Origin: Bacillota bacterium
GTDB lineage: Bacteria > Bacillota > Clostridia > Acetivibrionales > DSM-1351
Assembly (NCBI GenBank): GCA_023397905.1
Contig: JAEWSZ010000051.1
Span: 6,084 to 70,083 of the forward strand
Reading direction: 5' to 3'
DNA length: 64,000 nucleotides
Positions 1 through 8,500 of this stretch are shown here, one piece after another (position 1 is the stretch's first letter; the number at the start of each line of letters is the position of its first letter). The notes beneath the pieces were generated by a model. That model ran no database searches. It worked only from the letters and a program-made list of their open reading frames with translations, and was not told the origin of the DNA. The translations under genes were made by a program, and so were the position numbers.

Positions 1-1204
1 GTATGTCGATTGCGGCAACTGCTGCGGCCTTTGAACGCTCGAAGGGAGTGTTGTATTTGATTATTTCCTTTGAAATTTCGATTGCAACGTCAGGCCTTAA
101 GACATAAGCCTGGGGATCGTACTGGCTGTCGGATTCGCATAGCCAGTCTCTGAGCAGCAGGGCATTTTGTTTTCCTGTCTCAGCAGCTTTGTTCATCAGT
201 CTGCAGTCATATGCAAGCTGTTCAACCGACACGGTGGGAGCCATTCCGCCCAGAAGCTTGATATTCTGTACGGATTCATTGCTCCAGAGGTCTGCCACGC
301 ATGCAGCTATATTTCCTATAGGGCTCAGGTGGGCGCAGGCGCTGGACTTTCCTTCCATTGATATTGGTGTTCCGGTGATGGCCTTGATGTACAAGCCTTC
401 ATATCCGCAGTCCTTGTGAGGTCCTACCGCGCCTTCTTCAATGGCTACAAGGCTTCTTACCGAAGAAATTACACGTACGACGGAGGCAAATATCTTAGGA
501 ACAAAGCCTCTGTCCGCCAGAACCATTACCGTGTTTGCAAATCCGCAGGCCGAGTCGCCGGCGGCAATTGTTCCGGTTCTGTCGGCAATTGTCTTGATCT
601 CTTTCCAGAGCTTTGACATATCCATGGCGCCAAGTACTCCCAGTGAAAACAGCGATTTGTCTATTTCACAGAACATCATGGCGTCGTCGTGCATGTCCTT
701 TCCGCCTATGGATTCAATGGCCAGCAGGTCTGCCCCGGCCTTTGCACAGCCTTCAAAGGTTTCCATTATGGAATCCCAGTGGCTTCCGTTCCACATGTGA
801 GGGGAGTTCTTGTCCTCTCTGATATCAACGGGGGTTATTCTCATGGCACTCTTTAAACCATGCTTTGCTTCGTACTCATACATAATATCTCTTACAGTCT
901 TGGTTATTTCAACGCCCCATTTCGGATTGTAGGTCGTGGGAGGAAGCAGCTCCACTTCAACCACTATTCCGGGAACATACAATTCCTTGGCCCTCTTTAA
1001 GGCATCCTCGATCATGCCCTTGTATTCCTTGATGACTTCAGGCATGCTTTCCTTGTTGATGATCATGGTGGGGAGAGTGAAGTTCAACTCGGGATAAATC
1101 TTGCCGCCGCCTATTTCCAGTCCGTTTTTACATACAACAGGTTTTTTTGAAACGCCATAAATAAAATCATTGGTATTTTCATAAGCCAATTTGTTAAATA
1201 TCAT
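1..1204 (-). CDS. mtaB: Methanol:corrinoid methyltransferase MtaB (partial, 3' end beyond window)
   Basis: The product transfers the methyl group of methanol to the corrinoid of a partner protein (MtaC), the entry step of methanol use in methylotrophic methanogens and acetogens. I translated 401 codons from ATG at 1204 (MIFNKLAYENTNDFIYG), preceded by AAAGGAG; the C-terminus, perhaps 60 residues, lies left of the window. Glu164 (AIESIGG), Cys220 (DSACGFANT) and Cys266 (HKDCGYEG) sit where the zinc ligands of the Methanosarcina enzyme are expected. The divergent genes for a DUF1638 protein, CobT and a corrinoid activator support the role. No mtaC is visible in the window; it may lie to the left. 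Confidence 0.93.
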   Translation of the reverse strand, partial: MIFNKLAYENTNDFIYGVSKKPVVCKNGLEIGGGKIYPELNFTLPTMIINKESMPEVIKEYKGMIEDALKRAKELYVPGIVVEVELLPPTTYNPKWGVEITKTVRDIMYEYEAKHGLKSAMRITPVDIREDKNSPHMWNGSHWDSIMETFEGCAKAGADLLAIESIGGKDMHDDAMMFCEIDKSLFSLGVLGAMDMSKLWKEIKTIADRTGTIAAGDSACGFANTVMVLADRGFVPKIFASVVRVISSVRSLVAIEEGAVGPHKDCGYEGLYIKAITGTPISMEGKSSACAHLSPIGNIAACVADLWSNESVQNIKLLGGMAPTVSVEQLAYDCRLMNKAAETGKQNALLLRDWLCESDSQYDPQAYVLRPDVAIEISKEIIKYNTPFERSKAAAVAAIDI

Positions 1205-1295
1205 ATCACCAAACTCCTTTTGTTTTGAAATTAATTAAATTATAGATTCAATGGTGAATTAATTCTTGAAAATTTTTGTTTTTTTTAGAACAATT

Positions 1296-1346
1296 TTAGT
1301 AATCCTATAAAATAAATAATAATTATAAGTTCTATAGGATTACTAA
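1296..1346. promoter_or_regulatory. 14-bp perfect inverted repeat between mtaB and the DUF1638 gene
   Basis: The arms TTAGTAATCCTATA (1296-1309) and TATAGGATTACTAA (1333-1346) are perfect inverse complements separated by 23 AT-rich bases. The element lies in the 304-base gap between two divergent genes, just upstream of a candidate promoter for the rightward gene. No T-run follows, so a terminator is unlikely. A regulator site shared by the two transcripts is my inference. The rest of the gap is AT-rich without other clear structure. Confidence 0.6.
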
Positions 1347-1356
1347 TATAATAATT

Positions 1357-1385
1357 TTGAAAAATAAACTCAAAAATTTTATATA
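1357..1385 (+). promoter_or_regulatory. Candidate sigma-A promoter for the DUF1638 gene
   Basis: TTGAAA (1357-1362) is followed after 17 bases by TATATA (1380-1385), or after 19 bases by TATAAT (1382-1387). It lies 11 bases downstream of the 14-bp inverted repeat and about 120 bases before the start codon at 1509. The region is very AT-rich, so chance matches are likely. Confidence 0.4.
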
Positions 1386-1508
1386 ATATAATAAATAATT
1401 CCTACATAATGGCGGAGATTTTGATATCATTTAGATTAGTTAATGAAGCAAGCGCTTTTTTGAAAGCTTTATTGGTTGAAGTTTTAGGTTCAAGGAGGTA
1501 CGGTCAGT

Positions 1509-2252
1509 ATGTTAAAGCTGAAAATAATAGCCTGTGATGTTTTAAATAGAGAAATATCATATCTGGCAAGCCAGTCAAAGCACTATGTGGATATAACTTT
1601 TATGCATCAGGGGCTGCACGATACTCCGGAAAAACTGAGAGAGCTGGTTCAGGCCGAGGTGGACAGGGCCAACGGCGAGTTTCCGTATAACTACTATAAT
1701 ACATGTCCCAAATACGATTATATTATTTTGGGCTATGGCCTGTGCAGCAACGGTACGGTGGGAATAGTGAGCAAATACATTCCGCTGGTAATACCCAGGG
1801 CCCACGACTGTGTGACGCTGCTTCTGGGTTCCAAGGAGAAATATAAAAGCAATTTTGAAAAATATCCGGGCACCTACTGGTTTTCCACCGGATGGATCGA
1901 GAGAGGCTGGCAGCCCAGTGAGATCAAGTATAACGCATTGCTGAAGGACTACACCGAGAGATACGATGAAGACAATGCCGAATATCTCATGGAAATGGAG
2001 CAGAACTGGATGAAGGAATATAAAAATGCCGGTTTTGTTTCCTGGGACAGTCTCCCGAACAGTGATTATTACAGGGAATTTACCAGAAATTCGGCGGACT
2101 TTTTCAAATGGGACTTCCTTGAACTGGAGGGCAGCGAGAGCCTGCTGAAGAATATTATAAACGGGGAATTCAATGAAAACGAGGTGCTGATAGTCCCGCC
2201 CGGCACAGGAGCAAAAGCTTCATATGATGACGGAATAATAAAAGCTGAGTGA
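1509..2252 (+). CDS. DUF1638-family protein of the corrinoid/methanol locus
   Basis: This 247-residue soluble protein resembles the DUF1638 family by its N-terminal ACDVLNREI segment, a central GYGLCSNG motif and an IPRAHDCVTLLLGS motif. The two conserved cysteines and the His-Asp pair could bind metal or act chemically, but the biochemical function is not established. The ATG is preceded by AAGGAGG at 1492-1498 with ideal spacing. The gene diverges from mtaB and runs toward cobT, so a role in corrinoid or methyl-group metabolism is the natural guess. The family call rests on remembered motifs, not on a search. Confidence 0.75.
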   Translation: MLKLKIIACDVLNREISYLASQSKHYVDITFMHQGLHDTPEKLRELVQAEVDRANGEFPYNYYNTCPKYDYIILGYGLCSNGTVGIVSKYIPLVIPRAHDCVTLLLGSKEKYKSNFEKYPGTYWFSTGWIERGWQPSEIKYNALLKDYTERYDEDNAEYLMEMEQNWMKEYKNAGFVSWDSLPNSDYYREFTRNSADFFKWDFLELEGSESLLKNIINGEFNENEVLIVPPGTGAKASYDDGIIKAE

Positions 2253-2387
2253 ATCCCGTGCAACAATGCTGATATACAAAATGGATGATATGCAAAAAGG
2301 TAATATGCGAGAAAGTAATGTGTAGAAAAGCTATATGTAAAAAATTATATATAAATCAATATAAAATGTACGAGTGAGGTAAAAACA

Positions 2388-3449
2388 ATGCTGAATGATC
2401 TGTTAAGTAAAATAAGTCCTCTTGACGCCGCGGCAATGGAGGCGGCCCAAAAGCGTCTCGACGGCCTGACAAAGCCACTGGGCAGCCTGGGAAAGCTTGA
2501 AAAAATAATAGTCCGGCTTGCGGGGATAGGAGGCACAGCCGCCCCGAAGGCTGATAAAAAGGCGGTCGTGGTAATGTGCGCAGACAACGGAGTGGTGGAG
2601 GAAGGAGTCAGCTCCTGCCCCAAGGAAGTCACTGCGACGGTGACCCGGAATTTCACCCGGGGCATAACAGGAATAAATGTATTTTCAAGACTCACAAATT
2701 CAAAATTGGTAATAGTGGATATAGGTGTTGACGCACGGCTTCCTTATAATGTTATATTAAACAGAAAGATCAGAAACGGCACCGCAAATATGGCAAAAGG
2801 CCCTGCAATGGCCTATGAGGAGGCTGTCAAAGCAATACTCACAGGGGTGGATATTGTCAGGGACCTGAAGGCCGAAGGCGTGAACCTGCTGGGCACGGGC
2901 GAAATGGGGATAGGAAATACCTCCACAAGCAGCGCGGTCTCAACAGTTCTCACCGGAACGCAGGCGGATACAATGGTGGGCGTGGGTTCAGGCCTGTCTT
3001 CCGCCGCTTATGTAAATAAGATCAATGTAATAAAAAAAGCCATTGAAATAAACAGGCCGGACCCGGAGGATGCCGTCGATGTGCTTGCAAAGGTTGGAGG
3101 CCTGGATATTGCGGGACTTACGGGCTGTTTCCTGGGAGCGGCCATTTACCGCATTCCCATCGTGATCGACGGGTTTATTTCAGCAACGGCCGCCCTGGCT
3201 GCCACCCGGCTGCACTCCGGAACCAGGGAGTTCATGATCCCCTCCCACGGCTCGGCGGAGCCTGGAAACGCCTCGGTAATGAAAGCTCTCGATATGGAGC
3301 CCATGCTCAACCTGGATATGAGGCTGGGAGAGGGGACAGGCGCCGCTCTGGGCTATCAGGTCATCGATGCCGCAATAGCGGCCTATACGCAGATGGGGAC
3401 CTTTGATGACGCTGAAATCGAGCAATATGTACCTCAGGAGGATAAATAG
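2388..3449 (+). CDS. cobT: Nicotinate-nucleotide--dimethylbenzimidazole phosphoribosyltransferase CobT
   Basis: CobT makes alpha-ribazole phosphate, activating the lower ligand base for cobamide assembly. The 353-residue length is normal. Diagnostic segments include LTKPLGSLGKLE near the N-terminus, the glycine-rich NLLGTGEMGIGNT stretch, and the C-terminal MRLGEGTGAAL segment, whose Glu315 matches the catalytic glutamate. Its stop codon abuts the ATG of the next gene, so the two are co-transcribed. In a methanol locus the enzyme may help tailor the lower ligand of the corrinoid carried by the MtaC partner; that specificity cannot be read from sequence. Confidence 0.95.
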   Translation: MLNDLLSKISPLDAAAMEAAQKRLDGLTKPLGSLGKLEKIIVRLAGIGGTAAPKADKKAVVVMCADNGVVEEGVSSCPKEVTATVTRNFTRGITGINVFSRLTNSKLVIVDIGVDARLPYNVILNRKIRNGTANMAKGPAMAYEEAVKAILTGVDIVRDLKAEGVNLLGTGEMGIGNTSTSSAVSTVLTGTQADTMVGVGSGLSSAAYVNKINVIKKAIEINRPDPEDAVDVLAKVGGLDIAGLTGCFLGAAIYRIPIVIDGFISATAALAATRLHSGTREFMIPSHGSAEPGNASVMKALDMEPMLNLDMRLGEGTGAALGYQVIDAAIAAYTQMGTFDDAEIEQYVPQEDK

Positions 3450-5252
3450 ATGCATAAGGTCATAGTAAAAAATAACGGTCAGATAAATGAATTGACGGCG
3501 TCAGACGGCCAGAACCTGCTGGAGCTGTTCAGAAAATCGGATATTTCAATAAATACGCCCTGCAACGGAAACGGCACTTGCGGCAAGTGCAAGGTCAGAA
3601 TACTGTCGGGCCATTTGCCGGAGGCCTCGGGAAACGAGATTAAAGTACTGGGGCCGGAGGCCATAAAGCAGGGCTTCAGGCTTTCCTGCGGTTACGGCGT
3701 CGTATCCGGTATGGAAATAATGCTGGAGGGCGGCAGCATCCAGGCGCAGATAGTAACCGAGGGCAGGCAGAGGGAAATAGCGCTTTCTCCCATAGTTACC
3801 AGAGAAAATGCAACGCTTGGGAAACCGGACCTGACATCTCAGACCGGGGACTATGAAAGAATTCTGGGTGACGGACCGGAGGCGGAGGTTCCTGATATGG
3901 AGCTGATAAGAGGGCTTCCGGAGCTGCTCAGGCAGAATGATTTTAATATTTCACTGGTGAAGTCAGGCAGCCGGCTGCTGGGCGTAGAAGCGGGCACTGC
4001 CGGAAAAGGCCTCTACGGAGTGGCTGTGGATATAGGCACTACCACTATTGCGGCCTATCTGCTGGACTTGACCACGGGAAAAAGGATTTCGGTAAATTCC
4101 TCGTTAAATCCCCAGAAGGTATATGGGGCCGACGTTATTTCCAGGATAAAGCACACCCTTGAAAATGAAGAGGGGCTTGCCGAAATGCAGTCTCTTATAA
4201 TATCCGAAATAAATAAATGTATCGGAGCAATGTGCGGGGAGGCGGGAATTTCCAGCGAAAGCATATATGCAGTCACCTTCGTGGGAAACACCACAATGAT
4301 GCACCTTCTTCTTAGGGTAACCGCGAAAAATATTGCGGCCGCCCCTTTTATCCCGGCTGTGACGTCAATGCTGAAGCTGAAAGCAAGCCAGCTGGGCATA
4401 GATATAAATAAAGCCGGAATTGCATGCGTGCTCCCCTGCGTATCGGCATATATCGGGGCGGACACGGTGGGAGCCGTACTTTCCACCGGTATACATGAGC
4501 AGGAGGAAATGTCTCTGCTTATTGATATAGGTACAAACGGAGAAATCGTGCTTGGCAGCAGGAATAGCATGTATGCCTGTTCTTCGGCTGCTGGGCCGGC
4601 TTTTGAGGGCGCAAACATCAGAAACGGCATGGGGAGCGTAAAAGGCGCCATAAACAGTATTTCTCTGAAATCAGGCGTTGAATTTACGACCATTGGAAAT
4701 GCAAGCCCCGCGGGAATATGCGGAACGGGCATAGTGGACGGTATAGCCCAGCTGCTTGAAGCCGGCCTCATAGATGAAACGGGCAGAATAGATGACGAAT
4801 GGGAGCCTGCGTCTGAGGAACAGTCCAAATTGGCCGGGAATTTAACCGATATAAACGGAATGAACGCATTTGTCATAGACGGCGACATTGCCATTACCCA
4901 GAAGGACGTCCGGGAGCTGCAAAATGCGAAAGCGGCAATCGCCGCCGGGATAAACGTCCTGGTAAGGCAGGCGGGAATAAGCTTTGATGATATAAAAAAC
5001 GTTTATCTTGCGGGAGGCTTCGGAACATATATAAATATTGACAATGCTCTGAAGATAGGCCTGATTCCGGAACAGCTGAAAGGAAAGATACAGTCGGTGG
5101 GAAATGCTGCGGGACAGGGAGCTATAGAAAGCCTGATATCATTGGATTCGCTGTCCCAGGCGGTGATGATAAGCAAAAAAATAAAGTATATCGAGCTTTC
5201 GAGCTCAAAGGATTTCAATGATTTCTTTATAGACTGTATGATGTTCGAGTAG
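3450..5252 (+). CDS. Reductive activator of corrinoid enzymes (2Fe-2S ferredoxin plus ASKHA domain)
   Basis: The 600-residue protein joins an N-terminal plant-type 2Fe-2S ferredoxin (CNGNGTCGKCK, with a further cysteine in RLSCGYG) to a C-terminal ASKHA-type ATPase of the DUF4445/RACo kind. Nucleotide-binding signatures are VDIGTTTIAAYLLD near residue 190, LIDIGTNGEIVLG near 352 and VYLAGGFGTYIN near 516. Such proteins use ATP to return oxidised Co(II) corrinoid to Co(I) in methyltransferase systems. The start is unambiguous: AGGAGG lies within the end of cobT and the ATG follows its stop directly. The partner is probably the methanol corrinoid protein, not visible here. Confidence 0.92.
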   Translation: MHKVIVKNNGQINELTASDGQNLLELFRKSDISINTPCNGNGTCGKCKVRILSGHLPEASGNEIKVLGPEAIKQGFRLSCGYGVVSGMEIMLEGGSIQAQIVTEGRQREIALSPIVTRENATLGKPDLTSQTGDYERILGDGPEAEVPDMELIRGLPELLRQNDFNISLVKSGSRLLGVEAGTAGKGLYGVAVDIGTTTIAAYLLDLTTGKRISVNSSLNPQKVYGADVISRIKHTLENEEGLAEMQSLIISEINKCIGAMCGEAGISSESIYAVTFVGNTTMMHLLLRVTAKNIAAAPFIPAVTSMLKLKASQLGIDINKAGIACVLPCVSAYIGADTVGAVLSTGIHEQEEMSLLIDIGTNGEIVLGSRNSMYACSSAAGPAFEGANIRNGMGSVKGAINSISLKSGVEFTTIGNASPAGICGTGIVDGIAQLLEAGLIDETGRIDDEWEPASEEQSKLAGNLTDINGMNAFVIDGDIAITQKDVRELQNAKAAIAAGINVLVRQAGISFDDIKNVYLAGGFGTYINIDNALKIGLIPEQLKGKIQSVGNAAGQGAIESLISLDSLSQAVMISKKIKYIELSSSKDFNDFFIDCMMFE

Positions 5253-5287
5253 GATATTTTTATAAGGAATACTGTTTACCGGCATAT

Positions 5288-5321
5288 ATCCGGGCAGGCC
5301 CAAGCGCTTGCCCGGATTTTT
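5288..5321 (+). terminator. Rho-independent terminator after the corrinoid activator gene
   Basis: A perfect 9-bp stem (ATCCGGGCA, 5288-5296, with TGCCCGGAT, 5309-5317) closes a 12-base loop and runs straight into a T-run. It lies 36 bases after the stop codon and marks the end of the cobT-activator transcript. Confidence 0.85.
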
Positions 5322-5516
5322 ACGCATTTTTAAGGCGTTTTGTGATTATTTTATAAGTGATGGGACAATTCATATTATTTTCTGCAAAAGCAGGGAAATT
5401 ATAACAAATCGTCACCTGATGTAATGAAATAACTCTTTTCAGGATATACTCCTCAATTTAAAATATCAGACATATTAAAGCTTTTAAATATAAAAGCGGA
5501 ACATGGAGGAGAATAT

Positions 5517-8500
5517 ATGAAAAGAATCAAAAAGCTAGGGGTACTTTGCCTGGCGCTTCTGGTGGTCTTGAGTTCCATTGGCGCGCTGCCCGGCGGAAAC
5601 ACTGCCCAGGCTGCGTCGGCGGCGGTCCCGGAATTCACCGGCTTCGTCAAGGGAAATGCCGGCGCCAGTCCATATATGGGCTGGAGCAGCTACAGCATGC
5701 AGTGTTATGAAAACGGACAGCTATGGGTTTCGGAGGAAAAGATCAGGCAGATGTCGGATGCCATGCATGAGAAGCTTCAAGCTCATGGCTACAAGTATAT
5801 AAACATCGACGCGGGCTGGAACGGCGGCACCGATGAATACGGAAGGCCGGTTCCAAATGAGGATAGATATCCCGGCGGTTTTAAAAATCTGATAGATTAT
5901 GTCCACAACAACGGACAGAAAATAGGAATTTATGTTATTCCGGGAGTTTCAAAGGAAGCCATAGACGGCAACCTTCCTATATACGGAACAGATTATCACA
6001 TGCAGGACATAGTTGCCAGGGATGAAAACGGGCAGCTGATGGGAATTGACTACTGGGGATTTACATACAAGATAGATTTTACCAAGGACGGCGCTCTGCA
6101 GTACATACAGTCCGTTGCCGACCTGTTCCACCAATGGGGCATTGATTTTGTGAAGCTGGATAGTGTGAGCCCCGGGTCCGCCCTGGGCAATTCCAAGGAT
6201 GCAAGGGGCAATGTGTGGGCATGGGGATATGCCCTTTCCAAATATAATATATGGCTTGAGATTTCCTGGGCGGTGGAACACGCATATGCGGACCAGTGGA
6301 AGCAGTGGGCCAACGGCTGGAGAGTCGAACACGACGTGGAGTCATACAATTCCGAGATAGGTATGGTCCAGTGGGCCAATATAGCAAGGCTGTTTCCAAA
6401 GGCCGAGCTGTGGTGGAGAGACGCGGGTCCCGGGGGATGGAACGACTTTGATTCTCTTGATGTGGGCAACGGGTCCATGGACGGCCTCACCAGGGATGAA
6501 CGCCAGACTGCCGCCACTCTGTGGGCCGTATCCTGCGCGCAGTTCTTTATTGGGGATGACATATCCAGACTGGACAGCTACGGGCTTTCGCTCCTGACAA
6601 ACGACGAGGTCATCGCCGTAAACCAGGGGGGGCATCCCGCACATCCCGTGTCAACGGCCGCTGAACAGCAGGTCTGGTATTCCAACAATGGGGACGGCAC
6701 ATTTAATGTGGCGGTCTACAATCTTGGAACGAAGGCCGCAACCGTGGATGTCAACTGGAGCGACATCGGACTTAACGGAATAGCTTCCGTACGTGACCTG
6801 TGGAGTCACAGGGAATTGGGTTCCTTTTCCGGCGGAATAAAGGGCATCGAACTGGATCCCCATGCTTCCCGCCTGTTTAAAGTGACTGCTGCCTCCGGTA
6901 CGTCGTCGGCAAACGATGACGACAGCAATGCGGTATACACCGGAAGCTGGACTCGCAACGGAGGAGAAGAGGTCCCGGCGGATTCGCAGAGTATAAATGT
7001 GAAGATAATTGACACAGGCGCCTCACCCATAGTCGGGAAAACAGGCACTAGCGTTACCCTGAACGATACCGACAGCAGTATTGCTTACGTGGGCAACTGG
7101 GGCTATTCAAATAACAGGTCCTTTAATGACTACAATAAGGACGTCCACTATACGGACCATGCCGGTGATTATTTTGAGTACGGCTTTAACGGCACGGGCA
7201 TAGATTTTATTACCGAAATGGACAAGGGCCAGGGAGATGTGGACATTTATCTGGATAACTCCACAACTCCCCAGGCAATAAGCACATACATAGACCAGTC
7301 AAATGTGCCCCGGCAGACGGTATACAGCGTTTCGGGCCTTACGGACGGACCTCATACCTTAAAGGCCGTCAACAAATCGGCGGGTAAATATATGCTGCTG
7401 GATGCGCTGAAAGTCTATGGGAACACCTTTGTCACCCAGGACACTTTCGACTATGACGGACAAAATGACGTAGCCGTAACGCCTGTCTACGGACCCGGTT
7501 CAGTGACGGGCATCAGAAACGGTTCCGCGGATCTGACGGCCAATGTGGACTACACTGTCACCGGCAGTGCCATAGCCATAAGCGGCAGTTACCTGTCCAG
7601 GCTGCAGGACGGCAAAAACCGGCTCACCTTCCTGTTTGAAGGAGGGTCCACCCAGACAGTTACGGTAATTGTGCCGGCAGCCGCTCAACCGCCTGAGGGC
7701 GCGGGCAGCAGATATATTATGGTCAATGACAACGATCCGGCCATCAGGTACACCGGAAAGTGGGGCGGCGGAGGCCGTAACGCCGACTGGAAGGACTACA
7801 TGAATGATGCACACTACGGCGAGACCGAGAACGGAAAGCAGCCGTACCTGGAATACTCCTTTACCGGAACGGGAATAGCCTACTATTGCGAGCTTGACCC
7901 CAACCAGGGCTATATAAAATTTTACATAGACGGGAAAGAAGCGGGAAGAGGCTATTCAGGGTGCACCGGCAGCGACAAGCAGCCTTCGGCCATGATCTGG
8001 CAGTCGGGAAAACTGGATCAGGGCACTCATACCTTCATGGCGGTTAAAGATGACGGAAGCAGCTTCATGCTGTTTGATGCTTTGAGAATAGAAGTTCCCA
8101 GCCTGGTAAGCCCGGATGCGGCAAGCTTTGATAAAAATCCCTCCGAGCAGTCCGAACTGCATGCTTTCATCACCGGAAACCTCACCTATTTCAAAGGGAT
8201 TTCAAACGGAAAATCGGAACTGATTCAGGGGACGGACTATACGGTTTCGGGCACGGCAGTTACAATAAGCAGGGAATACCTGGCAAAGCAGCCGGTCGGA
8301 GATCTGAAGCTGGCTTTCAATTACAACGGAGACTTCCGGAGCGATGTACATGCCACCACCATAGACGGGGATTCATTCTCATATACCTTCAAGGGTACGG
8401 GAATAAAGCTGGTGGGACCTGCAGGCCCCAAGCTGGGAGAATTTGAGGTTTATGTGGACGGACAGCTGAAGCAGACTGTAAATGCAAACAGCAGTCAAAG

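Noticed and set aside
1444..1466. Catabolite-repression (cre)-like string AAGCGCTTTTTT before the DUF1638 gene
   Set aside because: Only the AAGCGCTTT core matches; the outer consensus bases are missing and such cores arise readily in AT-rich DNA.
2253..2387. Cobalamin riboswitch ahead of cobT
   Set aside because: The 135 bases are an AG-rich leader lacking the B12-box and any multi-helix structure.
4055..4894. Minus-strand open frame of 279 codons inside the corrinoid activator gene
   Set aside because: The opposite strand codes conserved ASKHA motifs; the antisense translation is low-complexity and lacks a ribosome site.
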